A model generated the notes under the pieces. It saw nothing but the letters and a program-made list of their open reading frames with translations, had not been told where the DNA came from and did no database searches. A stretch of 64,000 nucleotides of DNA from Diaporthe sp. PMI_573. Taxonomy: Eukaryota > Ascomycota > Sordariomycetes > Diaporthales > Diaporthaceae. The DNA lies in NCBI GenBank assembly GCA_021399435.1, contig JAJTUP010000008.1, positions 62,001-126,000 on the forward strand. Reading direction: 5' to 3'. This document shows positions 22,705 through 32,170 of the stretch, piece by piece. Within the stretch, counting starts at the first letter, position 1. Each line of letters begins with the position of its first letter. Position numbers and translations under genes: made by a program.

Positions 22705-24138
22705 ATAAAAGTCTGTGGTTCTTACTAGAATTCGCAGCAATTTCATTAAGGTCGAGCTTAACGAGGAGGCTATTAAGGAGCTTGCTAATATTAGTCAGAA
22801 GCCCCAGCGATTCAATATCCCTTATACCTGTAAGTTTATATGACAGTCTGCACTTGTGAATCAGCTAACTGTTTAGATTAGACAACCCCAAATTGGACAT
22901 TGACATCTTCGGCGATAAGGAGAAGAAGGCTGCGCACCAGGTTCTTCTACAGCTTTAAAGATATTAATAATTCGCGATACTATACCTATAAACAGCAATT
23001 CTTGTAGGCAATTGATAGAGACGCATTAAGAATTGATAGGGGCGCATCCACCTCAAGGACGCTCCAATTTCGCAGCCTCTGATTCGTCAGCTACTTTTTT
23101 GTCAGTGCAGGCAGAATTCTGCCGACGCTCCCGAAGTGCCTCCAATTTATATCATCCGGCATCATTAGTCTCTCAACCCTCAATCATTAACCCTCGCATC
23201 ATGCTCCAGTCAGAGCCGCCTTCTAGCTCAGAGGGCAGTTCAAGGCGTCGCGCTCAAAGCCCAAGCATTAGCTGCGAATCGCGTCCCCGAGAGCGACAGC
23301 GGCAGAGCCGAGGAGACAGCTTCGGCCCACCATTACCACGCACAACCTCTTCTTGATTTGCGCAGTGATGCTAGGTATGCTTGATAAAGTCAAGGCTGTT
23401 ATTCTTATTGTTATGGTGAGAGCTTCCTGGGGGTTTATGTCCTATGTAAATCCATCTAGGGTTTTCAACCCTTAAATCTAGGACTTTGTGACGCTGAAGT
23501 AAGGGGGAAACTCCCAGTTATTCCAACATATGGAAGGTCTGTTGGGCGGTCTCATTCCCCAAAGCATATTAAACAGTTTAACTAAATCATTTGAGCATTT
23601 CAACCAGCGCTTGAAGGAACACTGTGAGGGCTGTACAGACTAAGGGAAGGATGAGGACCACCTGATCAAGATTATCTACTAGCATACGAATAGCCACGCC
23701 CACAGGGTTTGCGGCGGCTAAATTTCACCCTGGTACTCCCCGTTCCCGCTTGCCTGGGAGTCTCCTTCGGCTCCGGCTAACAAGTCCCATCATAAGCGGC
23801 ACGGTCGCTTCTTTTGGGCTCATCCAATCGGGGGAGTTTTCGTTCATAATCGCATAACTCATCAGAAAAAACTGGAGGAAACGAGGATGCTCAAACTAGC
23901 CTCCGATGGCCAAAAGACGGCGCTTCTGGAGGACTTGGTGAGACAATTGTCCAATATGTGCATCTTCGTTTGTGTTCTCAGTATAAACTTTCATTTTAGT
24001 AGATCGGAGATGTTACATAGTTTCCCAGGCTTCTAGAGAGCACGAATAGGCAGGCATTGGGTAAATGATATTTCAATAGTAAGATCTTTCCATTCTGCTG
24101 TTTCGGACCGCCTTGTTGTACATGTGTTTCATAACACC
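22705..24138. other. Gene-poor stretch downstream of the acetamidase
   Basis: Contains short coding-looking scraps on the plus strand (for example DNPKLDIDIFGDKEKKAAHQ near 22883-22942, and a serine/arginine-rich frame at 23033-23356) that I cannot assign. Around 23400-23960 many stops occur in all frames. Nothing firm. Confidence 0.4.
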
Positions 24139-26078
24139 TCAGCTATGTCTGTCGTTAAGTATTTCATCAATAATTCGTGCTGCTGCCAAACATTTCTCGT
24201 CACAAAAGCGGGGAGCAACTACTTGGAGAGCACGAGGTATACCATCGAAGATCTTAGGAACATCTAGAAATCTTAGCCTAGGTTTAACAGATAGAGCTGG
24301 GACGGCCATATGACTTACAATCTGGACCGTTACGATGCTTGAATGTGACTATTTCCGGATCAAGCTCCTTGGATGACTTGCCATAAGGCAAAACGCAAGC
24401 AGGATACTATTTGGCCAAGGTTAGAGTCCCCTCGGTGGGTTGTTAAAAGATCAAGAGCGACTTACATCTAGAACGTTCCAAATCAGCGTGTAAAGAGGCT
24501 TGCCGGGAGAGTCGTGCGGCACGGCTGTGTGCATGGATGTTGGAGCCAAAACAATATCCAATTTGTTGTTTACCCATACCTGCCGCCAAGCCTCAGCAAA
24601 ATTTATTCTCTGCACATTTAAGCCTGCTAGTTCGTCAATGGTATATATATGTTTCTTGCCGGGTGGTGCAGCAAGCTGGACAGATTTGATGAGCGGCTCC
24701 CCGGACTCTTTGATGTTCTGCATGCACGTATCCAGTGGGTCTAGTGAAAAGAATTGGTAACCAAGAGTATTTGCCTTATCTGCGCTGGTTGCGTCGCTGA
24801 ATGGCAGCTCAACGATCTTGTGCCCAGCCTTTCTGAGAGCAGCAGCTGCTTCGGCCAAACCGCGCCTCACAGGGGGGTGTAGAGGTCGTTCCGGCTCTTC
24901 GGGCAACACGCTGATTCGGAGAGGGCGCTGAAAAGTATCTCCAGGAGAGATCCACGGAACAGCGAACGCAGTGCTGTCGTATTGAGCGGGGTCGGCGTCG
25001 AGAATGGTCTTGAAAAACAGCTCTAAGTCGGAGAAGGAGGAAGCCATCGGTCCCGCGGTCGGAGTAATTATTGGAATACCGTCGAGGATCGGATTAACCT
25101 GACCGCCGAAAGGAATTCGGTCTGCAGTCGGCCTGAAGCCGTAGAGGCCACAGTACATCGCCGGAATACGGATGGAGCCGGCGATGTCAGTGCCAACACC
25201 GAGAATAGATCCCCGGAGTGCTATAAGGGCGCCTTCGCCTCCACTAGACCCTCCAGCGGCGAAACTGGTGTTGTGGGGGTTCAGAGTCCTTCCGAAGATA
25301 TTATTTTCCGAGTCGCCAACCTATCCAAAATTAGTTTCACTGACGCCACTGCCCGAAGATTCCGGGCTGATCTTTCACGAGCTTGGGATTCTTGCACTGA
25401 CCATCATCGTCTGAGGGACATTCGTTTTGCAGTACAGCACAGCACCGAGGTCCAGAAGTAAGTCCACCAAGGTCGAATTTTTCGTGACTGGCGGACGATC
25501 AAGGAAGGACACGAAACCAATGGTGCTGTCAGAACCCTTGACGCAGAAGCTATCTTTTAGACTGATCGGCAGGCCGTGAAACGGACCGATAGGCTTCTTT
25601 TCTCGTTTCAAGTAATCATCTAGAAATCTTGCTCTCTCGAGAGCTTGATCGAAGAAGGTCTCTGTCAAGCATGACGTCTAAACGCAGACTTAGTCGATCT
25701 CAGCAGGTTAAATAAAGGGCCGGCGTCATTAGTAAAGAATCGGTGATAACTTACCAATTGGTCTGCAACTGCTGCTCTCTTAGAGAAGGCAATAGCTGCC
25801 TCTTCAGCCGACACATTACCGCTTCGCAATTTGCTTAGCAAGTCAGACGCGGAAACAGTCTCTGTGATATCTAGCTCGCGGGTGGAAAGGATGCCGCTCT
25901 TCGAAATGGCACCAAGCTCGATCAGATTCGTAGCTTTTGTTGGACTTGCCCCGATAGACCTCTTGAACTCGTCCGAGAGGCGCCAATCTGCTGGAATGCC
26001 GGCCTGGCATCGTTCCCGCTTGGCGGCCGCCCGGATCTGCCAGGGACGATCGGCGAGGTCTTTCTCGGTTGTGCTCAT
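24139..26078 (-). CDS. Acetamidase/fatty-acid-amide-type amidase, five exons, intact
   Basis: Exons on the minus strand: 26078-25755, 25677-25402, 25320-24466, 24406-24319 and 24263-24139; introns of 77, 81, 59 and 55 nt, all GT-AG. The sum of 1,668 nt gives 555 residues without a stop, close to the 548 residues of Aspergillus AmdS. Amidase-signature catalytic residues are visible: Lys149 in GLPISLKDSF, cis-Ser225 in AAGGSSGGEG and nucleophile Ser249 in GTDIAGSIRIPA. The C-terminus has NVLDYPACVLPYGKSSKELD and ALQVVAPRFCDEKCLAAARI. It should hydrolyse short-chain amides to acid and ammonia in the cytosol, so it would serve nitrogen or carbon supply. The upstream side (26079-26549) is free for a promoter. 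No RIP marks; a functional gene by sequence. Confidence 0.92.
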
Positions 26079-26549
26079 TGTGAAAGCTGCTGTGCGGTCC
26101 TGATAATTGTGGTAAGGGAGAGAGCATGGTGCGTATATATCCCTCCCATATCCTTATCGAGGACCGAACACGTGATGGCATCGGACAGGCCGCGGTCGTA
26201 TTCCACTAAAATGAGAGCCGTGGTCCAATAACCTGCTTTGCGCCGGTAGATCGAAAGATGAGTTGGCTAAGTTGATTACCTTTTGCCGAGGCATGTGGAG
26301 GATTATCGCAGCATCCGGCGCAGAAACGCAGCATTAACCAATTATTTACAATGGTATGCGGCACTCTTCCATAACGGGCAGATTTGCGATCACTAAACAG
26401 TAAGATTAAATTACCGTCAGCCGCGGTTATAGTATGGCCCACTCCGGTTCCTTTGCTTTCAGAAGTAATCATACCACTAAGTTACCCATAAATTGATAAG
26501 ACGGATATGGCGGAGCCAATCAAGTTTCTTTCGCATGAGTACTAATGTC
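26079..26549. other. Intergenic between acetamidase and ADH fragment
   Basis: Likely acetamidase promoter nearest 26079 (ATATATCC-type TATA sequence near 26130). An open minus-strand frame at 26206-26472 has no recognisable domain. Confidence 0.4.
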
Positions 26550-26867
26550 TCAGACAAATTGCAGGTGGCCAATGATCGCAGTAGACGTGGAAGCCCGTAG
26601 GTCGTTTGGATTAATAATTGAGTACTTGGGTAGGGCCATTGCGCAACATATGCACGTCTGTTCCGCAGACTTGCCCTTTCGGCGCAAGCCGCCGCCGGGC
26701 GTCAATAAATTGTGTGTGTGTGTTCCGCAGACGCCGCAGTGCGTTATTTGAACGTCAACGTCGTCTTCATCCCATTTCTTCGGCTCGAACGAGCCCCAGA
26801 CCATATTGCCGGCAGCTGCCTCAGGGCCGTGGCCAAGCCAGCCTTCGAATGATTCGTTGTGAGTCAT
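26550..26867 (-). pseudogene. N-terminal fragment of a zinc alcohol dehydrogenase (NADP-ADH/CAD type) with a 62-bp insertion
   Basis: From ATG 26867 the protein reads THNESFEGWLGHGPEAAAG, MVWGSFEPKKWDEDDVDVQI, THCGVCGT: the exact opening of fungal Adh6/cinnamyl-alcohol-dehydrogenase-like enzymes up to the catalytic-zinc Cys (CGxCGTD). There a 62-bp insertion, flanked by a 12-bp direct duplication (TGTTCCGCAGAC at 26659-26670 and 26721-26732 on the plus strand), shifts the frame. After the second copy the expected DVHMLRNGPT resumes, then homology ends. The rest of the ~350-residue enzyme is missing, so it is a dead fragment. Confidence 0.75.
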
Positions 26868-27857
26868 TATGGCGATTCAAAACTCAAGGAAAAGTAACAA
26901 CTCCTAATTGTGTAGGTTGAAGATAAGCACCAGATTGGAAGGTGCTGTAGGAGGGTTTGACATCATATACTATATACGTAAAGACCTGCTTCTCACCGAC
27001 GCCTCATGACGACTGACCATTTTTAGGTTTCCTCCTTTCGGGCCGCTGACGGAACCGGACGGAACATCATTGTGTAGTTATTGAGTCATCCACCCCTGAC
27101 CGGATCAACCACGTCTTAGAGACCCACATCCTCTTCAGTTCCGTCGGGAAAGTTACGTGATGTCGATGATATACTATCTGGAGTCAAGGCTGATGATATC
27201 CACTTCTGGTTAGTCCTCTTCTAATCCAGAACCCTTGAAAACTCAAATGCGCAGTCCTGGAACCGATTACAAGTACGGATTCGGCATGGATATATCATCT
27301 GCCGCGGCAGGGAGAGCAGATGATAAATCATTGAAATAGGGTTTGCGCCTTTGGCAAGTGCGGGGAACAAGGGCGCGCTGGCCGCTAATGGCCCGACTAC
27401 GAAGAGATGATGAGACCTCAGAGATTTTGAGGATTTCTCCAATAGAATTTTTAGCAGAAGGATCCTGTCTCACGAAAATCATCCAAATAACGATGCGTTT
27501 TTGCACAGTATGTTGATAAGTGTACAAATGAATGGCCTTCAAGCGACCGCAATGACACCGTTCACGGGGGTGCGTGTGTATGATGAAGCTAGTAAACCGA
27601 CAACATAAATGCACCATGACTAGCCCATTCAAGACATTGAGACCCACAGAGTTGCTTGATATGTCTTTCTATCTATCATCACAGAGTCGGGGCTGTACGT
27701 AAATGCAGATGCGTGTAAGTAGCTATGCGTCCAATATCTCGGCGTCAATTCTCTCTTGATGTCGCATCGGTGGATTCGCGAGGGATGGGGGTCAAAGCCA
27801 AGCCTCTGATTTGTTGTAGCGGCACAGTTCGGTCGGCATGGGGCCTTATTACCTCGG
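26868..27857. other. Intergenic, nothing recognised
   Basis: Contains only short frames without domain signatures. The 27400-27700 part may hold the 3' flank of the Zn2Cys6 gene that ends at 27858. Confidence 0.45.
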
Positions 27858-28820
27858 CTATTCTCGAAACAGGTTTCTGAAGTTCACCATGCCCATGTCC
27901 ATGAAGGCCTGGCTGCCAAAATCCATCGAAGTTGGTCGGCTCATACAGTTCGGATATGACGTTAGTTTCGTAGGCCACTGTCCCGGGAAGTTGTGTGCTA
28001 AGGGCGTTAGGCCCTGAGACGACATCTGCTCCGTAGTGTTTCCGAAAACGGATTCCCTGCAATCCTGCTCGAAATCCGAGTGGCCAAGCTCGGACGAGCT
28101 CGCGCGGTTACTTCCCGACTCCGACTCGTGTTTTCTCTCTGTGGCATCAGACTGCTTCTGTTGCTCCTCGAGTTGTCTCACTAGCTCACCGAGGCTTGCC
28201 CTATCCTCCGGGAAAACAGACTGGACTCGGAGGTCCACATCGGCGTTGGGTCGGATGCAGCCGAGCTTGGAGGCGATGTTATGGACCACCGGTTGCCCGC
28301 GATCGTTCAACTCGGGCTCTCCCAGATCCCACGACTGCTGGTTGCGCACCATTGCATATAGCTTATGTACTGTGGCAATGAGGGCAAACTGGGTGTTCTC
28401 TAGCAACTCGACGTATCTGCGCGTCCCGTATAAGTCACTGCTGAGATGCAACACGAGCTGCAAAACAAGTGATATATATAAAGAGAGAAATAGAAGACTC
28501 ACCCTCGGGGCAGCTGCTTGTGCTCGGTCTTCTTCCGAATACCGGCAGTACAAACAAGCCCGTAGTCCTTACACCTCTTGCACGGGAACTCCCGGTCGCA
28601 CTGGACCAATTATTAGCGACACGGACTCTGGATTGGGAACCCTTGCCAGTGGGATATTCACCTTCGTCTTCTTCATCCTGCACCTCTCGCAGGCCTTCCA
28701 TACTCTCTTGTGCCAGCCGTCGGCTATTGAGTGCTGGTGGGTATCTACAGATGGCGACGGAGGGTGCGCGTGAGTATTGGAGTTGTGGTCCTCATTAGGA
28801 GGCGTTGGCATACCGTTCAT
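27858..28820 (-). CDS. Zn2Cys6 (C6) transcription factor, three exons, 271 aa
   Basis: Exons 28820-28662, 28600-28503 and 28416-27858 (introns 61 and 86 nt) add to 816 nt. The zinc cluster spans the first two exons: ACERCRMKKTK then CDREFPCKRCKDYGLVC, spacing C-x2-C-x6-C-x5-C-x2-C-x6-C, preceded by a Ser/Thr/His-rich N-terminus. After TAGIRKKTEHKQLPRG the third acceptor is chosen so that GYVELLENTQFALIATVHKL follows in frame; the other acceptor in the same intron gives a stop. NDRGQPVVHNIASKLGCIRP is typical of a small conserved fungal family of C6 factors without the large middle homology region. It is probably a nuclear regulator. Its nearest intact neighbour is the acetamidase 1.8 kb away on the same strand, which makes regulation of that gene possible but unproven. 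Confidence 0.88.
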
Positions 28821-29343
28821 GTTGGAGTTGTTGTCTAGCGGGCAGCTTTACTTGAGGGCAGGAGGCGAAGAAAATGTGTGTTAGTGTTGGGGGGTGGAGG
28901 GGTAAATAAAGCTTTCCCAAATGTGCGGCTTCAAGGCCGGGCAGGTGTTAGCGTGGCCTGACTAGGCGTTATAAACGTTATTCTACTTCCAAAGATTGAA
29001 CGGAGATTCTGCTGAACTAGTTTCCACGACTCGCCATTGAGGCAATCAAAGCTATTCCACCGGAAAATGGCTAGAATATAGATGAAACTAGGAGAGTAGA
29101 AGGTGATTGGATTGCATGAAGATATCGACCTTGTCGGTCGTGCGAGCGGACCACTGTAGTGGAGTATGTCTCTGCCTCCACCAGTTGTCGTTTTCAAGGG
29201 CAACAGCCTACAAGCACAATTCAGCGTTTAGTTACAGTACTAATGGGTGGACATCCCAAAGTGGCTAACCGGCCATGCGTAGATCATCTGTAAGCAGTGA
29301 ATAGCGGACACCGGTTTCGAATTTGATCGTAAATACTGTGTGA
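28821..29343. other. Promoter-side intergenic of the C6 factor
   Basis: No gene seen. A purine-rich, G-rich run (GGGGGGTGGAGGGG near 28889) lies about 70 bases upstream of the ATG and could be a promoter element. Confidence 0.4.
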
Positions 29344-29850
29344 AGTTCCTTGTCCAGCAACAAAGAAATACAAATTGCGGTGAGCAGCTCGGTGCGGAAC
29401 GGTGTGGTAGGAATCGGAGGAGCCATGGAGCTTAAGACGTCGGCGCAGAGCGAAGTCAGAACCGGAACCATGTCCTCCGCACTGGGGTCCAGGTCGGAAC
29501 ACAATCCATACTCGGGAGAGTTAGTGGCAATAGCGAGCGCCTTAAAGCCACTGTTAGGGAGCAAGTATCGCCGCATCGCACTGTTGACAAGAAACAAAGC
29601 GGCAGTGTTCACACTAAGACACCCCCGTCAGCAATCCGGACAGGAACACGTCCGCCATATTTACGAATCGATCAAGACGTTGAAAAGAAACGGGAACTCG
29701 ATAATCGTCCTATGGATACCGGCAAGCAAGGAAAACAGGCTCCTGAGTATCGCGAAAGAAAGGGCAAAAGCGGCCAGCCGACAAGACGCCACACCGCAAA
29801 CCCCTATCCTAACCCCATATCTCTCGCCATTGGCGTACTCGTTCGTATGA
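29344..29850 (+). mobile_element. RNase H fragment of a Tad-like non-LTR retrotransposon
   Basis: A single 169-codon frame without ATG reads GVVGIGGAMELKTSAQSE, HNPYSGELVAIASALKPLLG, RRIALLTRNKAAVFTLRHPR, QQSGQEHVRHIYESIKTLKR and GNSIIVLWIPASKENRLLSI. This is the RNase H domain that ends the ORF2 polyprotein of fungal Tad/LINE elements, with the usual 'PYxAELxAI' and 'RQQSGQ' signatures. The reverse transcriptase is absent and an in-frame TGA lies just upstream, so it is a truncated remnant. It is GC-richer than the neighbouring repeats and shows little RIP, implying a low-copy or recent piece. Confidence 0.72.
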
Positions 29851-30013
29851 CTGGGCGAGCTCAAGGGTAAGTTTTGTTAGAAAAGGCCTAAGCTGGCTTA
29901 ATCCCGCTATAAGATATCGCCCTTATTAAAATAACGGGTCTACCGTTATAAGTCGGTCCTAAACTTAGTATAAGACTTTGTATAATAAGTAATAACATTA
30001 TTTGATTACTTAA

Positions 30014-30535
30014 TGTTAAACGGAAACGCTTGTGTGGGCGCTGCACGCAGAGAGTTACCCTAGACTTGGCACTGGATTTTCTCTAAGTTCCCATGGGGCG
30101 TGCACGCCGGCAGATGAGTTTGGTGGCCGTGAGCCGATTTTTTGGGCTGTTTTAAGACCCTAACTTCGTACCTCTGCATTCCCCTTATTTCTTACCCAAA
30201 AAGCATGTAACTTAGCTCATTAGATAGTCTGATTTCTGAAGTTTATCTGTATTTAGTTTAGTTACTGTCAGGGTTAGGGTTGGCTGGTTATTTAAAGTCA
30301 AAGATAGTGGGTCTGAGGGCCGAATTTTCCGGCCTCCCTATCTGCGCACCAGAGCCAACCCACGCGTGCCCAAGGGTGAGACGATGTCGGAGGGACTGTG
30401 AGGAGGGCTGACAGAAGCCCACTCAAATTCAATGCAAAGTTGTCCGAACCATTCTCAATCGTCCCAACTCGCCTCCAGGCACCCTGCTGCGACCCTGCCG
30501 TACACACACACACTGCTGAAGGCACTAACCTTCAG
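30014..30535 (+). repeat. R-family ~520-bp repeat, copy 1
   Basis: Starts TGTTAAACGGAAACG and ends AACCTTCAG. It is flanked by a 6-bp direct repeat ACTTAA (30008-30013 and 30536-30541), which supports insertion as an independent unit. Internal landmarks shared by all copies: GGCGCTGCACG, GATGAGTTTGGTGGCCGTGA, CTCTGCATTCCCC, a telomere-like CAGGGTTAGGGTTGG, and GAGGGCTGACAGAAGCCC. Other copies are at 31040, 35273, 50755, 53518 and 54109. The ends are not inverted repeats of each other; it may be a solo LTR or a non-autonomous unit. Confidence 0.8.
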
Positions 30536-31039
30536 ACTTAACTATAGTTATATTAAGTATGGTCTATTACGGCTTACTAACTGTTTCTAGTAACTTTAGC
30601 ATTACTTTGATAAAGCCAATATTTTAACCAAGAGTTTCTATAGTAGATAGTGCCTTTGAGATCTTTTAGATATTATCTAGTAGGAGTTTTGTTATATAAA
30701 GTATAGGAATAATAATGCCGACTACCTCTACTATAATGCTAAAAGGATCTACTATGTTTGACCTAAAAGGTGCCTAGATTAATTTAAGACGGATTTTAAC
30801 AAGATACTTAAATACAGAAGGCCTGGTGGTTTTATAAAATAGGTAGATACAGGGTTGTGTAATTTTAAGGTTTTGCCGCTTAATAGGCGCTATAAGTAAC
30901 GCTGTTATTATCTAGCTTATATTATATATTTGTATTTCTTAGCAGGCCTCTAAGGTAGTTTGTGTTATACTAATATATCTAGTCTATATATAAGGCTCTT
31001 ACTGTTGATCTGAAAAATCTATTCTATTTTATTCATCTT
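30536..31039. other. RIP-degraded spacer between two R repeats
   Basis: Very TA-rich sequence with stops in every frame; no protein recognised. Confidence 0.5.
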
Positions 31040-31561
31040 TGTTAAACGGAAACGCTCGTGTAGGCGCTGCACGTAGGGAGTTACCCTAGACTTCACGTAA
31101 GGAGTTACCCTAGACTTAGTGCTAGTGGCGTGCGCGGCGGCAGATGAGTTTGGTGGCCGTGAGTCGATTTTTTGGGCTGTTTTAAGACCCTAACTTCGAA
31201 CCTCTGCATTCCCCTTATTTCTTACCCAAAAAGCATGTAACCTAGTTTGTTAGATAGCCTGATTTCTGAAGTTTATCTGTATTTAGTTTGGTTACTGTCA
31301 GGGTTAGGGTTGGCTAGTTATTCATGGCTGAAGAGAGTGGGTCTGGGGGCCGAATTTTCCGGCCTCGCCATTCCTACACCAGAGCCACCCGCAGCGTGCC
31401 AAGGGTTGAGACAATGTCGGAGGGTGTGTGAGGAGGGCTGACAGAAGCCCACTCAAATTCAATGCAAAGTTGTCCGAACCACTCTCAATCGTCCCAACTC
31501 GTCTCCAGACACCCTGCTGCGACCCTGCCGAATACACACTGCTGAAGGCACTAACCTTCAG
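31040..31561 (+). repeat. R-family repeat, copy 2 (left boundary of the NLR-carrying composite)
   Basis: Same landmarks as copy 1 and same orientation, but with two copies of the AGTTACCCTAGACTT block near its 5' end. It faces copy 3 (35273-35790), which is inverted, so the two enclose 3.7 kb of RIP-degraded NLR sequence. I see no direct repeats at the outer ends. Confidence 0.8.
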
Positions 31562-31669
31562 AGGTCTCAATGAACAAAGAGGTATCTAGATGCTCCGGGC
31601 CCAAAACTTTATGGCGGGTTTAGACATACAAGTCCATTAAGTTAATAGCATCAATAATACGTCCTTAAG

Positions 31670-32170
31670 AGTACCAGGTAAAAGCCAGGTTACCCATGCT
31701 GGTAAGTATGTTAGAATAGGCTGGCCTAAGTTTCTACTTATAAGTCTTTATTACTTTTATCTCTAGCTTCTTAGCCTTTTTCTATCTGTCTTAGTTTTAA
31801 AATATTAATACTAGATTAGCTATGCTAGTAAGTATAGAAAGATAAATAGGCCTAAGTTTCTTTTTACTAGTCTTTATTATTTCTATCTCTAGCTTTTCAG
31901 CCTTTTTCTATTTGCCTTAATTTTAAAATATTAATATTAGGTTAGCTATATTAATAAGTATAGAGAAATAAGTAAGCCTAAGTTTCTACTTATAAGTCTC
32001 TATTACTTCTATCTCTAGCTTTTCAGCCTTTTTCTATCTATCTTAGTTTTAAAATATTAATACTAAGTTGGCTATACTGGTAAGTATAAAGGAATAGAAA
32101 GGCCCCAGTTTTTACTTACTTATTTTCATTACTTTTACCTCTAGCTTTTTAGATTTCTTATATTTCCCTT
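31670..32170 (-). repeat. 126-bp tandem repeat (x4) encoding TPR units
   Basis: Landmark GGTAAGTAT-like words recur near 31701, 31827, 31952 and 32078, i.e. every ~126 bp = 42 codons. This is the unit length of the kinesin-light-chain-type TPRs in fungal NLRs. On the minus strand each unit reads approximately KAEKLEIEVIETYK...KL...Y...LTSIANL. Confidence 0.82.

Noticed and set aside
31247..31570. Open frames inside R repeats (64-82 codons), repeated in several copies
   Set aside because: They recur only because the repeat recurs, exist on both strands at once, and show no codon bias or domain.
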